A stretch of 64,000 nt of DNA from JAIEOG01 sp964611895 (GTDB lineage Bacteria > Bdellovibrionota > FAC87 > UBA2466), in the NCBI GenBank assembly GCA_964611895.1, contig CAZTDN010000003.1, forward strand, positions 76,439-140,438. Direction: 5' to 3'. This document shows, piece by piece, positions 44,345 through 53,345 of this stretch (the first letter of the stretch is position 1; each line of letters starts with the position of its first letter). Made by a program: the position numbers and the translations under genes. Below the pieces are notes generated by a model. That model was not told the origin of the DNA. It made no database searches and saw nothing but the letters and a program-made list of their open reading frames with translations.

Positions 44345-45228
44345 GGGGAGAACTCCCTTTCGAGGTACAGAAGGAACACAGTTCCTCCGGGAACTTCGAG
44401 GTAGGGTTTTAATCGTTCGGAGTCTTGAGCTAACGAGCTGGCCTGGTCGAGCGATGACGCGGCGATGCCGTTAAGAAGACCGTTCTTAAGGCTTCCTGGT
44501 TCGAAGACGATTCCCGCCTGTCCGCGAGAATCCTTGTCCTTCAAGCCTTGAGCTAGACCACCAATGAAAGTGCCCGCGAATCGGCCCGCCTGTTTCGGAA
44601 AAGTCCGCGAGTGAAAATCACCCGCAATTCCAGAGGAGCCATCACCGAGGAGGGCTAGAGCCGAGAGCGAGTGCTGTTGTCCATCCGGAAAAACGAGCGT
44701 GTGAAATCGTACCTGGAGCCGCTCGATACCGTCGTCCAAAGTCCCTTGGCCGATGGCCTTAGTGCCAGCCGGAATCATTACCGAGTTTTTCCAGTAAATC
44801 TCTTCCGAGATTTCTGCCATTACGGGGCTATTGGTATCACTCGAAAGAACTGTATTGAGTAGCTTCGCTGGAATAGTGGAACCCATTGGCAGCTTGTCGC
44901 CGGTATTCCCCTCTCCTCGTCGGACAAGCTGAGAAGCTCCGTACTGGCGAGGAGGTCTGGCAGAACCAACAGAGCCTAGGCGGTAATCCTGGTAGAACGG
45001 ATCATCCGCTCTTTTGTATCCCGCTGACGATTGCCCGGTCTGCGGCTGACTAGACTCTCCTATGGCATCTTCTTTTTTCACCTCGCGGCCTGGTGTGGCG
45101 AGAATTACGAGTAATCCGATAGCAACGGCACTGATCCCTAGGAGCTTGAATGGCTTTGACTTGAATTTGCGGCGCTTCGTAAACGGACACGCCTCTTCCA
45201 TGAAATACTTGTCGATAATATTTTTCAT
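44341..45228 (-). CDS. VirB10/TrbI-like inner-to-outer membrane scaffold
   Basis: 295 residues: a cytoplasmic basic N-terminus, one transmembrane helix (LGISAVAIGLLVILATPG), a short linker, and the TrbI domain with LPMGSTIPAKLLNTVLSSDTNSPVMAEI, YWKNSVMIPAGTKAIGQG and a final VPGGTVFLLYL. In VirB10 this domain spans the periplasm and forms the outer-membrane pore. Shorter than many VirB10 proteins because the proline-rich linker is short. Confidence 0.8.
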   Translation of the reverse strand: MKNIIDKYFMEEACPFTKRRKFKSKPFKLLGISAVAIGLLVILATPGREVKKEDAIGESSQPQTGQSSAGYKRADDPFYQDYRLGSVGSARPPRQYGASQLVRRGEGNTGDKLPMGSTIPAKLLNTVLSSDTNSPVMAEISEEIYWKNSVMIPAGTKAIGQGTLDDGIERLQVRFHTLVFPDGQQHSLSALALLGDGSSGIAGDFHSRTFPKQAGRFAGTFIGGLAQGLKDKDSRGQAGIVFEPGSLKNGLLNGIAASSLDQASSLAQDSERLKPYLEVPGGTVFLLYLEREFSP

Positions 45229-45235
45229 CGCCGAC

Positions 45236-46036
45236 TCACTTCTTGGGTTGAAGACGAACCTTGAGAGATGCGCAGCGGTTTTCCTTGAAGTGGTCCGGGC
45301 TAAATACGAGATTGAGCTGAGATGTGCTTTTGGGATTTTCTTTGCGAACGAGCAAGCTCCCCTTCACCTTTGTACCGTCAGCCGGAATGCTGGCGGTTTC
45401 GAGGTAGAGCGTCTCGATGGGAACAAGCTCCTTCCCGTTAACTAAGACCAGGGATTCCGGCTTAAATTCGAAGTCGCCTTTCCCCTTAGACCCTTGGGAG
45501 ACAGCAAAGTGTATTACTACCCACGGTTTCGCCTTGGGGTATGCGAAGGATTCCACCAGAAGGGAGGTCGAGCGGCAGCTCGCCGTTCGATTGATACTAA
45601 TAGTGGTCATTTTCTCGGAGGCAACGTCATCCCCATACGAGCCGTCATCGTAGAACGATGACGCCGACTTCGATCTCTTTCGCTTCACAGCAACAACGTA
45701 GTCCACCTGGGAGGAAGCTCCTGTGACTAGCCGAAAGCTGAATCTTTCGTAATCGGTAAAGACGAAGAGATTCGTCCTGGCCCCAGGAACGAGCGGCTTG
45801 ATGGTGAGAGAGTTTCCCACATACTCGACCTTGAAGGCATCTTGATCCCCTAGGACCGCCGACGTGGGACGCGCATCGAGTTGAATAATAGTGGAATAGC
45901 CTAAGCTCGCGTGAACTTGCCCAATGTCGGTTTCAGATAGCTCCAGTGTTCGAGTTGGTTTTGCGACAGCCGTTGTCGCGAGAACTGTAAGGAGCAGCGA
46001 GGTTGTTACGATCAGCAACCACTTCATAAACTTCAA
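45236..46036 (-). CDS. VirB9/TrbG-like periplasmic channel protein
   Basis: 266 residues with a signal peptide (LLIVTTSLLLTVLATTAVA). The N-terminal domain (TIIQLDARPTSAVLGDQDAFKVEYVGNSLTIKPLVPGARTNLFVFT) is the VirB9/TrbG beta domain. The C-terminal half is divergent but beta-rich. It would form the core complex with the VirB10-like protein encoded next. Confidence 0.75.
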   Translation of the reverse strand: MKFMKWLLIVTTSLLLTVLATTAVAKPTRTLELSETDIGQVHASLGYSTIIQLDARPTSAVLGDQDAFKVEYVGNSLTIKPLVPGARTNLFVFTDYERFSFRLVTGASSQVDYVVAVKRKRSKSASSFYDDGSYGDDVASEKMTTISINRTASCRSTSLLVESFAYPKAKPWVVIHFAVSQGSKGKGDFEFKPESLVLVNGKELVPIETLYLETASIPADGTKVKGSLLVRKENPKSTSQLNLVFSPDHFKENRCASLKVRLQPKK

Positions 46037-46042
46037 TCCTCC

Positions 46043-46642
46043 TCATTGTCCGGTAACTAAATTTTCGGACGTGATGTAAACGCCTTCGGGATTTGTAGTG
46101 TTGCGCTGATTCAGGCGGAAGCTCACTTCAACCGTCATTGGGTTCGTAGCGCGTAGTCCATCGATCATCAGGATGCGATCTCCGGCGATCTTGGCCGTTT
46201 TGGCATCGAGATTTAGGGTTACACTTGTCGGGTAGAACGCCTGGGAGATTTTCTTCTCCTTTGCGAGCCTCACCTGCTCGGCCGTCGCCCGCTTGAAAGC
46301 CTTTTCAAAGTCGGAAGCGACGTAGCGAGCTGCTTCTTTCAGATGGCTCTCAATCTGATTCCACTCCCAGGTATGGCGGGCCTTGATGTACGCGTTGATG
46401 ATTCGCCGAGCCTCTTGCTCTAGGATCTCGGCGTTCGGCGGGACCGCCGCCAACACCTTCGTCTCACTTCCAGAGACAGCAATCAGGACTGGCTTTCGAA
46501 GGGACAGAATGACGAGTGCGATGGACTGAATGACGACGAGAACCACGAGCAGGGTCGTGAGGCCCTTCAAGATTTGGTTTTGTGCGGCTTCATCTCCCCA
46601 CACTTCGAACCAAGTCCGTTGAATATTCTTAATCATTTTCAT
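46043..46642 (-). CDS. VirB8/TraE-like inner-membrane protein
   Basis: 199 residues: a short cytoplasmic start, one membrane helix (LTTLLVVLVVIQSIALVILSL), then a periplasmic domain with the helical-then-beta order of VirB8/TraE. Its position between the VirB6- and VirB9-like genes matches conserved operon order. Assignment rests on topology and context more than on a motif. Confidence 0.65.
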   Translation of the reverse strand: MKMIKNIQRTWFEVWGDEAAQNQILKGLTTLLVVLVVIQSIALVILSLRKPVLIAVSGSETKVLAAVPPNAEILEQEARRIINAYIKARHTWEWNQIESHLKEAARYVASDFEKAFKRATAEQVRLAKEKKISQAFYPTSVTLNLDAKTAKIAGDRILMIDGLRATNPMTVEVSFRLNQRNTTNPEGVYITSENLVTGQ

Positions 46643-46648
46643 TTCTCC

Positions 46649-47599
46649 TTATTTTTTGTCGGGTCGGGTTTGCGGGGGTGGAACGGGAGCTGACCTAGGA
46701 GAGCTGGGATCGGATGGTTTGGGGTTATGGCCGGGAGGAGTTCGGTGGAGATTCCCCACTCGCCCGGCTTGGTAGCGCAAATAGCCGGTAGTATCGGAAA
46801 GCACTTCTCTAGCCACATTTGCCATGGACGCCGCTTTCGCCGGGGCCATGATGATCGTAGTAACTGCGGCGGGGCCAAGCGAGCCGGCCATTGCAGCAAG
46901 TCCGCTTCCGATAAGCGATCTCACGATTAGAGGCGTGCCGATCATGGCGAGAGCGATGATGACGTTCAAAATGATGACCGTGAGGTAGTTACCGTCCGCC
47001 ATATATGCGTTTCCGAAGGGAAGCGCAGTAAGCATCGCTGAGAGCACCGACCACACGATGTTCCAGCTTGCTACTTCGATAAGGCTTCGAAACAAGTTTA
47101 GTGTGATCTTGGGTGAAAACAGGTGAAAGAGCAGAACAATAGGACTGATAAGAAGCAGGAATACCCAACTGAAATGGTAGAGCGCCACCATCAAATAGCG
47201 AGCGATGTACAAGAGTAAGTACGAGAGGAATGACAGGACGGCGATTAAGAGATCGTTGATCCCGATAATTATTGAAGTAACTGAGAGCGTGTACCCTTCG
47301 GCTTTCTTCGCTGCCATTGTCATTACGCTATCGAGACCGCTCATGTCGCTGATTTTGGCAGCCAGTCCGTTGGATAGAGCGAGGATCGTGTCCGTGATCT
47401 CTTGAAAACCGACAAGTAAGAGCGTCGCGATGATCGCCCGTTTGAACGATTCGAGAAAATCAGGGCTTCCCTGGGGGCTCTTGAACCAGTTGATGACCAG
47501 CGAGAGCGCGAAGAAGACCGGCAGACAGAGGTAAAAGACCTCCCGAAACTCTCTGTGAAGCCTTGTTGCCAGTTCTCCCAGCAGCGCAAAACTTTCCAT
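46649..47599 (-). CDS. VirB6/TrbL-like polytopic channel protein
   Basis: About 316 residues from ATG 47599 (GAGGAG upstream). Six to eight hydrophobic segments, including FKRAIIATLLLVGFQEI, VALYHFSWVFLLLISPIVLL and NIVWSVLSAMLTALP, followed by a proline-rich cytoplasmic tail (HNPKPSDPSSPRSAPVPPPQ). This is the VirB6/TrbL layout. The DFLESFKRAI stretch near the start is typical of the family. Confidence 0.75.
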   Translation of the reverse strand: MESFALLGELATRLHREFREVFYLCLPVFFALSLVINWFKSPQGSPDFLESFKRAIIATLLLVGFQEITDTILALSNGLAAKISDMSGLDSVMTMAAKKAEGYTLSVTSIIIGINDLLIAVLSFLSYLLLYIARYLMVALYHFSWVFLLLISPIVLLFHLFSPKITLNLFRSLIEVASWNIVWSVLSAMLTALPFGNAYMADGNYLTVIILNVIIALAMIGTPLIVRSLIGSGLAAMAGSLGPAAVTTIIMAPAKAASMANVAREVLSDTTGYLRYQAGRVGNLHRTPPGHNPKPSDPSSPRSAPVPPPQTRPDKK

Positions 47600-47623
47600 G
47601 ATTGCTCCTCGTTCCACGCCGGA

Positions 47624-47652
47624 TTCCCCCCTCCTTCTTGGCGAAGGGGGAA
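47624..47652 (-). promoter_or_regulatory. Hairpin between secretion genes
   Basis: Arms TTCCCCC and GGGGGAA (47624-47630, 47646-47652), with an inner CCTTC/GAAGG alternative. It lies just before the VirB6-like gene in the only sizeable gap of the operon, and could attenuate or stabilise the mRNA. Confidence 0.35.
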
Positions 47653-47659
47653 CCGTCGT

Positions 47660-47803
47660 ATGAAACAAAGTAAAAGTTCGTTTTCAGTTCGCTTTCAGAT
47701 CCGCTGGGAGAAGATCGGCAAGGCGTCTTGGTTCGACTGGAGGTTCATTGCCACCGTCTTAGTGCTGGTTCTTCGCCTCGTTGCGGGCTTGGTGGGGAAG
47801 TGA
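47660..47803 (+). CDS. Possible 47-aa membrane peptide on the opposite strand
   Basis: An ATG at 47660, eight bases after GGGGGA, opens 47 residues: a basic amphipathic start (KQSKSSFSVRFQIRWEKIGK) and one hydrophobic helix (FIATVLVLVLRLVAGLVG). It fills the gap between the VirB6- and VirB5-like genes, opposite to the operon, and ends one base before the VirB5-like stop. It could be a small entry-exclusion or toxin-like peptide, or chance. Confidence 0.35.
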   Translation: MKQSKSSFSVRFQIRWEKIGKASWFDWRFIATVLVLVLRLVAGLVGK

Positions 47804-48508
47804 TCAGTTACCGCTGAGCGCAGGTAACTTGTACTCGGGCTTTAGACTGCCAAAGGCTTTTGCCAGGCCGTCGTACTGGACCCGAAACTGCTCGGAGCCG
47901 AGCTTTTCTTTGCGGTTGTTCAGAGCCAATTGCTCGCTCTGAAGTTTAAGCATTGCGGCATTCGTCCTGAGCACCTGATTCATCACATGGATGAGAACCC
48001 CCATAGATTGAGCTGTGAGCTTCTCCGCTCCCTGGGGACTCACTACGCGTGCGTAGTCTTTAATCCGCTCGGCCTCGGGGTCGATCTGGTCGGCGTACCG
48101 AAATGCTTCGTTGTGGAGGTTGATCGCTTCGGCGGCACTTCGGTCCATTGTCTGCTGCATCCGGGAGTCGCCAGTTTTTGGTACTCCACCATAGAGTTGT
48201 TCAATAACGGCCATCGCCTGCTCCGCCCCTTGCAAGTCGGAGAGTACGCCGGGCGAAAGCTTTTGGTTCATGGTTTTGGCGATGCTCATTGCGTCCTGGA
48301 GTCCGCGATTGATGTCGCGGATGTAGTTTAGGGTGTCCTTTCCGGTTCCGATGATGTCTCGAAGCTGTGAAATTTGTTGCAGGGTATTGGCGACGATTTC
48401 GATAAGCAGCGGAATATCGCCACCCCAAAAGTCGGCGTAAGCCGGAGTGGAACGCAGTGAACAGACAAGCAGTACGGATAAGAAGAGGGTCTTAATTGTT
48501 TTCATCAC
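47804..48508 (-). CDS. VirB5/TrbJ-like periplasmic protein
   Basis: 234 residues with a signal peptide (TLFLSVLLVCSLRSTPAYA) and a helical mature domain beginning GGDIPLLIEIVANTLQQISQLRDIIGTGKDTLNYI, typical of TrbJ/VirB5 minor pilus proteins. The C-terminal half is a long coiled helix (LRTNAAMLKLQSEQLALNNRKEKL). The start overlaps the VirB4-like stop by 4 bases. Confidence 0.75.
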   Translation of the reverse strand: MMKTIKTLFLSVLLVCSLRSTPAYADFWGGDIPLLIEIVANTLQQISQLRDIIGTGKDTLNYIRDINRGLQDAMSIAKTMNQKLSPGVLSDLQGAEQAMAVIEQLYGGVPKTGDSRMQQTMDRSAAEAINLHNEAFRYADQIDPEAERIKDYARVVSPQGAEKLTAQSMGVLIHVMNQVLRTNAAMLKLQSEQLALNNRKEKLGSEQFRVQYDGLAKAFGSLKPEYKLPALSGN

Positions 48509-51063
48509 TTTCCTCCCGCAGTTCCATACGGATAGGTTTCACTCAATTCATAGATATGTTCGGCCAGTGATTTATCCGGGGACGCAACGCGAGCGTCTTC
48601 GAGTAGTTGGTTATCGGCTGCATCGCTCGTTGCAAGCCAATACTCCACGGGTGTTGGGTGAATCTGGATTACCGTCCGTGCCTCGTTGCTCATGAGAAAC
48701 GCTTCGGAGTAGCGGCCTTTCGCTTGCCGCAAGGAGCCGATAAGGCTCATCTCCTGATCGTTGAGCTTCAGGAGTTCTCTGATGGGTTTCAGATCCCCAC
48801 GTTGAAGGAGCACGAACTTGGTCGCCGTGTTGGACAGAATCGCACTGCCGATAGGACTCGCAACGATTTCCTCAAGTCCCTGGGTAATGAATGTGATTCC
48901 AGAACCCGTTTTTCGAAGGGTGCGAACGCAATACTCCATGAATCGCTGGCTTCCACGGCTCTTCAAGAGTTCCCAGCACTCATCCATGAGGATCTGCTTT
49001 CGTTTCCCCTTAGTGTTCTCCACTCGGCCCAGAATGAAATCCGTGATGATGAGAATCATAGCGGCCTGGAGATCGGGGTACGAAGACAGCCCCTTCAGAT
49101 CGAAGACAACAAAACCCGAGGAGAGATCGAGCGTGCTCTTGGCGTCCAGAAGACGGCCATAGGGTCTTTCTCCGGTCCACGGGTAAAGCATCTTGGCATA
49201 GTTGCGAAGGCTTCGATCTTGCGATTTCTCAAGGACCGCAACGAGGTCGCTCATAATCGGATCAGAACCCTTCGTCTTTCGTGCCGTGGCGTAGGTTTCC
49301 ATCACGGCTTCTTCAAGAAGGCTCTTATCGAGTTTGGGAAGTTTGTCTCCGTCCTCATCGGTCAAAAGGTTCTCCAGAAATGACAGGATGAACTTGATCT
49401 TTTGCGGTGAGGGCTCGGTTACTCCGCTTGGAAGTTCCAACGGGTTGATGGTCTTACACGTTTCACTTCCGCGAGGCGGGGAAATCTCGATGTACTGACC
49501 ACCGAGAAATTCGCACAACTTTCGATAGGAACCACCGATGTCGATAATAAAAACCAGTGGTTCTTGCGTGATGTATTGGAGAAGCACGAGATTATTTAGA
49601 AAGCTCTTTCCCGCGCCGCTACTTCCGGTAACAAGCGCGTTGTAATTGGGAAGTCGTGAATCGAACGGATCGTATTGAACCAAGCCTTGAAAGCGGTTTC
49701 GAAAGAGGCATACCGGCTTTGCGTCTGGGTGCGAGTTTCCGTCGAAGGGCTGATAGACCGGCAGAAAATCGGCGAGATTTTCCGTTTTGATCCTCCGAGG
49801 GCGAACCATCGTGGTATTGCCCATTGGGAGAAGTGTCTTCCAGACCTTGAACCCCGCGACCGTCTCCGCCATTCCCTCGCATCCGTTCAACTCGCGGATT
49901 CTTGAAAGAGCGGTCTTTGTCATCATTTCCAGTTCGTCGCGATCGGCCGACTTGAGGCAAAGCGTGAGTTGGAAATAGAGGATCTTTTGCCCGGTGTTGA
50001 TGATCTCGCGGAGCAATTCCTCCGCTGAGTGAAGGCGAGCTTCACTTTCAAGGTCCGTCGCTCTTCCGCCTTGGGACATCGACATGGAGTGGGCCATGCG
50101 GCGTTTCGCCTGGAGCTGGGAAAGCTCCTTCGACTGCTCGGGGCACTTCACGTGTACTTGTAGCGAGTAAGGAAATGGGAGCTGCTGAAGACGTGCCACC
50201 ATCGCAGCGTGCGTGAACTCCGGCAGACTCTTAAACGAGACGAGCCGATGGTAGAAACCATCAAGTAAGAAGGAATCGTAACCTTGAATCAGATCGGAAA
50301 AGGCCATCTGCTCCCGGGGGCTGGGGATAGACAGGGCGGGGAGCTTTTCGACTTCCTCTGGCTGGAACTCCTGTTTTCGATGCTCCTTAGCCAAAACGGG
50401 AGCTTCATGATTAAGAGATCGACTTGGGTTTATGAAACGATACAGAAACTCCCAAATCGCCTCGGTCGAAAGCGGGCCGAGTGCCGCCCCAAGCGTTTCA
50501 AACGATGCGCGGATACTCTCGGCCACCTGTTGCAACTCTCGAAGCGATTTCTCGTGTTCTTCTTTAGTGAACTTACGAAACGTCGAGGGAGCAGAGAAGA
50601 AGGATCGAAGAAGCCCTAGCGGGGACTCCTTCTTTCCTTCAAATCTCTTGTAGACGAAAAGATAGAGCGAGGGCCGAAGAAGGCTTTTATCCCGACTTGC
50701 CGCCTTCAGAGCTTGCAAACGTGATTCGCTTATCCAGCCAACATTCGTGTTCGTCCCCTTAAGGGCCTCATGAGCAGAGAGAAGGCGTGAAAAGTCAGAA
50801 GTCACCTCCTGGTGAAAAGAGACTTCGCAACCGTCGGGTAGCGCGTTAATGAACGCGCGCAAGTCGGTTGCGATCTGGTTTACGCGGGAGGTATCGAGAG
50901 CTTCGATGGCAAGCCCTCGAAGTTCGTACCCAACGGCCAAGGTGCCGTCAGCGAGGACAACGCTATTCTCCAGAAAGTCCCAATAAGGAAGTTCGTGAGA
51001 GAGCGCTTTTTCAACTTGGTACTCAGAGAAGGACTGGAATCGCCGCAAGTGCGGTGATTTCAT
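48505..51063 (-). CDS. VirB4/TraC-type secretion ATPase
   Basis: 852 residues, the full length of a TraC/VirB4 ATPase. The N-terminal assembly domain opens FSEYQVEKALSHELPYWDFLEN. The ATPase domain has Walker A TGSSGAGKSFLNNL, PLVFIIDIGGSYRKL, Walker B QILMDECWELLKS and the C-terminal TFITQGLEEI arginine-finger region. It energises pilus assembly and transfer at the inner membrane. Confidence 0.92.
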   Translation of the reverse strand: MKSPHLRRFQSFSEYQVEKALSHELPYWDFLENSVVLADGTLAVGYELRGLAIEALDTSRVNQIATDLRAFINALPDGCEVSFHQEVTSDFSRLLSAHEALKGTNTNVGWISESRLQALKAASRDKSLLRPSLYLFVYKRFEGKKESPLGLLRSFFSAPSTFRKFTKEEHEKSLRELQQVAESIRASFETLGAALGPLSTEAIWEFLYRFINPSRSLNHEAPVLAKEHRKQEFQPEEVEKLPALSIPSPREQMAFSDLIQGYDSFLLDGFYHRLVSFKSLPEFTHAAMVARLQQLPFPYSLQVHVKCPEQSKELSQLQAKRRMAHSMSMSQGGRATDLESEARLHSAEELLREIINTGQKILYFQLTLCLKSADRDELEMMTKTALSRIRELNGCEGMAETVAGFKVWKTLLPMGNTTMVRPRRIKTENLADFLPVYQPFDGNSHPDAKPVCLFRNRFQGLVQYDPFDSRLPNYNALVTGSSGAGKSFLNNLVLLQYITQEPLVFIIDIGGSYRKLCEFLGGQYIEISPPRGSETCKTINPLELPSGVTEPSPQKIKFILSFLENLLTDEDGDKLPKLDKSLLEEAVMETYATARKTKGSDPIMSDLVAVLEKSQDRSLRNYAKMLYPWTGERPYGRLLDAKSTLDLSSGFVVFDLKGLSSYPDLQAAMILIITDFILGRVENTKGKRKQILMDECWELLKSRGSQRFMEYCVRTLRKTGSGITFITQGLEEIVASPIGSAILSNTATKFVLLQRGDLKPIRELLKLNDQEMSLIGSLRQAKGRYSEAFLMSNEARTVIQIHPTPVEYWLATSDAADNQLLEDARVASPDKSLAEHIYELSETYPYGTAGGK

Positions 51064-51384
51064 TTAGGGTTGTTCTCCTGTTTTGAAGGGTAAGGGGCGG
51101 TATTCGATGTCAGGTTGGGCCGCCGAATATATACCAGAACCTCGTAGAAACTCCCCGTAGTGCTGAAGGTATTGATCGGGTTTTCCACGCTTCATAAAGT
51201 ACAGAGCGCAGGCCAGTGCCACCGTTCCACCCCACACCAATGGGCCTTTGAAGCTTGTTGAGCCGAAAACTAGATTACTCACCGCCAGATACATAAAAAC
51301 GAAGAGCAGATCGCCTAGCTCGAACCCAAACAGGCGAGCCTTGGACTCCAAGGCTCGCGGCACTTTGGAAACAAGTAGAGCCAT
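51064..51384 (-). CDS. VirB3/TraL-like protein
   Basis: 106 residues with paired hydrophobic segments (LGDLLFVFMYLAVSNLVFG and GPLVWGGTVALACALYFMKRG) after a short SKVPRALESKARLFGFEL start, as in TraL/VirB3. It abuts the VirB4-like gene, its invariant partner. Confidence 0.7.
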   Translation of the reverse strand: MALLVSKVPRALESKARLFGFELGDLLFVFMYLAVSNLVFGSTSFKGPLVWGGTVALACALYFMKRGKPDQYLQHYGEFLRGSGIYSAAQPDIEYRPLPFKTGEQP

Positions 51385-51396
51385 AAGGCCTCCTTC

Positions 51397-52587
51397 TTAA
51401 AACTTGTGGCAATCGGGGCTACTCTGTCCGCCCAGCCGCAAGCAAATAGGTTCTTCAGTTCCAGTCATACCAGGAAGCCCCGGTTTTCCATTCACGCCGC
51501 CTTGTCCGCTGGCACCGGCGCGGGGTTCACGGCAATTGGAAAAGAAGTCGAGTGAAGTGCTTCCCGGATCGCCACCTGGGCCGCCTTTACCTCCGATACC
51601 GCCCGCTCCGCCAGCCCCGCTTTTGCCAGGGATCGTAAACACGTTCACCTGAAGTTGGGAGGGGTCTTCGAGCTCAACATAGACTCGGGCGCTGTTACCG
51701 CCTTTTCCACCATGCGAGCCTGGAGCGCCGGCTGTTCCGGGTTGCCCTTGCTGACCGTCAGTTGGTTGGGTAATGCAACGATGACGGCTCCGCTCCATTT
51801 GGAAATGAAGGTGAGCAAAAATGTTACCTTGCTTCATTCCTTCTCGAAGTTCGTGGGCACGATGTCCACAGTTGCAAACCACGTTCACGACTTCGTGGGT
51901 TCCTAGCCCATAGCCGCCTGCCTGGCCTTTCTTTCCATTCACCCCATTGGCTCCCGGAATACCTACACCACCCGATTCGCCGCGAGCATGAATAATGAGA
52001 TTTCCTCGTCCGCGCTTCGCTTTGATAGTGATATTGCCGCCGCTTCGTCCCGATTCTCCGATGGGAGCTTGTGTTCCTTCGGAGAAGGATTCGATGATTC
52101 CGTTCTCGGAGATGATTTCATCTACGGCGATGACGGTATCTTTTCCTTCTGTCGTAAGCCTTGCGGTCGATGAAAGAAAGAGCCGACCGATCCCATCTAC
52201 CTTGGAGATCACGACTTGTTCCTTCACTGCCATGTCCTTCGGGACCGTGACCATTGTGGAGGCTACCTCTTCGTAGCTTCCTTCGGTCAAAGCTCCGAGC
52301 TGGTACTTATATTTCTTGCCGGGAACAACATTGCTATCCACGTACTCATGCGCTGAGGCCGAGAGAGTCGAAAGAAGCACAGGACTCTTGTCGTCCTCCT
52401 GCCGATGAACAACCCACGAGGGGCCGGCTTCAGGAATCGCCCAACGAAGCTTGACCTCATAGTGGTTAGGTTCCGGCTTGGGATCGATGTAGGCTTTGAG
52501 TGCCGATGATTCAGGAAGCACCGGTCCTTCCTCGAAACTACAACTTGGGATAAATCCGAGAACTGCCATTAATAGAATCAATTGCAT
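51397..52587 (-). CDS. Collagen-like repeat lipoprotein in the transfer operon
   Basis: 396 residues. Lipobox near residue 16 (GFIPSC). Residues about 30-120 look like a fibronectin-III-type domain (HYEVKLRWAIPEAGPSWVVHR ... KYKYQLGAL). Three blocks of Gly-X-Y repeats follow: GESGGVGIPGANGVNGKKGQ, GQQGQPGTAGAPGSHGGKGG and GKSGAGGAGGIGGKGGPGG, then a final GASGQGGVNGKPGLPGMTG, with cysteine-containing spacers. It is probably a surface-exposed, trimeric collagen-like stalk anchored in the outer membrane. It is placed between the pilin and VirB3-like genes, where a mating adhesin would be useful (inference). Confidence 0.7.
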   Translation of the reverse strand: MQLILLMAVLGFIPSCSFEEGPVLPESSALKAYIDPKPEPNHYEVKLRWAIPEAGPSWVVHRQEDDKSPVLLSTLSASAHEYVDSNVVPGKKYKYQLGALTEGSYEEVASTMVTVPKDMAVKEQVVISKVDGIGRLFLSSTARLTTEGKDTVIAVDEIISENGIIESFSEGTQAPIGESGRSGGNITIKAKRGRGNLIIHARGESGGVGIPGANGVNGKKGQAGGYGLGTHEVVNVVCNCGHRAHELREGMKQGNIFAHLHFQMERSRHRCITQPTDGQQGQPGTAGAPGSHGGKGGNSARVYVELEDPSQLQVNVFTIPGKSGAGGAGGIGGKGGPGGDPGSTSLDFFSNCREPRAGASGQGGVNGKPGLPGMTGTEEPICLRLGGQSSPDCHKF

Positions 52588-52602
52588 TAAGTTCTACCTT
52601 TC

Positions 52603-52893
52603 TTAGCGAACCGTTTGGGCGATGAAATCAACGATGGCCTGTGCTCCAAAGCCGAAGATGCAGCCTGCGATGGCGTAGACGATGTGTTGCTTCGCCTGAG
52701 GATTTCCGGTGAAAAAGCTCATGGCAGCGATGCCAAGTCCAATCACGGAAACGAGAGGGAGAATGACTCCCGTGAGTTTCGATTTGAGTCCCATCAGAGA
52801 AGACTCAAAGCTCGCAAAGCACGAGTCGGGAAAGAGCATGAAGGTGGCTAGGATTAAAAAGAGACAAAGGGTCTCCACGTTTTTTCTGTTCAT
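52603..52893 (-). CDS. VirB2/TrbC-like pilin
   Basis: 96 residues: a signal peptide (TLCLFLILATFMLFPDSCFA) followed by two hydrophobic helices separated by a short basic loop (VILPLVSVIGLGIAAMSFF, then GNPQAKQHIVYAIAGCIFGFGAQAIVDFI). This is the standard pilin layout. It is the second structural position in the operon. Confidence 0.8.
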   Translation of the reverse strand: MNRKNVETLCLFLILATFMLFPDSCFASFESSLMGLKSKLTGVILPLVSVIGLGIAAMSFFTGNPQAKQHIVYAIAGCIFGFGAQAIVDFIAQTVR

Positions 52894-52923
52894 AACAATC
52901 CTTTGTGGAAAGAGGTTTCGGGA

Positions 52924-53343
52924 TTACTCACCGTCTGGGTTTCTCGGATAGAGATTCAGGTAGATGTCCTGTGCTCCGAGCACGTCCCAACTGAGTTGCA
53001 AAAGGCCCGCATTCTCTTCGGTAAGAAGCACACCCTCGCCGACATTGTTCCAAAAGTATTTCCGATTTGGGTTCTGTGACGGCTCACGCGTTAGGATGAC
53101 GTAATCACCCTTCGTCATCTTCTTCTGCTCGGGCAGGAGGTAGAAAACGTCGTCGAGGAAGGTCTTCAGGTAAATCGAATAGGTTTTGCAGCCCTCTACG
53201 AGATAACCATTGCCGACCGACTTAAGCTTATGGACCTTCCCATTTGCATCCACGGCTCCTTTGAAGACATCAAAGCGAAATGCTTTCTGCTTTTCTTGAG
53301 TAGGTTGAGCGGTTTGAGGTTGTTCGATTTTTTCAGCTAGCAT
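52924..53343 (-). CDS. Protein of unknown function in the transfer operon
   Basis: 139 residues, no signal peptide or membrane segment. Glutamine-rich N-terminus (EKIEQPQTAQPTQEKQKAF), then a compact, apparently beta-rich region (FRFDVFKGAVDANGKVHKLKSVGNGYLVEG) and a conserved-looking YFWNNVGEGVLLTEENAGLL. Located two bases from the upstream regulator gene. Not recognised; a cytoplasmic regulator or single-strand-binding-like protein is possible but unsupported. Confidence 0.5.
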   Translation of the reverse strand: MLAEKIEQPQTAQPTQEKQKAFRFDVFKGAVDANGKVHKLKSVGNGYLVEGCKTYSIYLKTFLDDVFYLLPEQKKMTKGDYVILTREPSQNPNRKYFWNNVGEGVLLTEENAGLLQLSWDVLGAQDIYLNLYPRNPDGE

Positions 53344-53345
53344 TT

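Noticed and set aside
46047..46071. TGTCCG and CGGACG half-sites at the VirB8-like gene end
   Set aside because: Spacing of 13 bases, imperfect second half-site and coding position; likely chance.
49619..49960. Open frame overlapping the VirB4-like gene
   Set aside because: It reads the Walker A region of the ATPase in the wrong frame and has low-complexity Arg/Gly/Ser composition.
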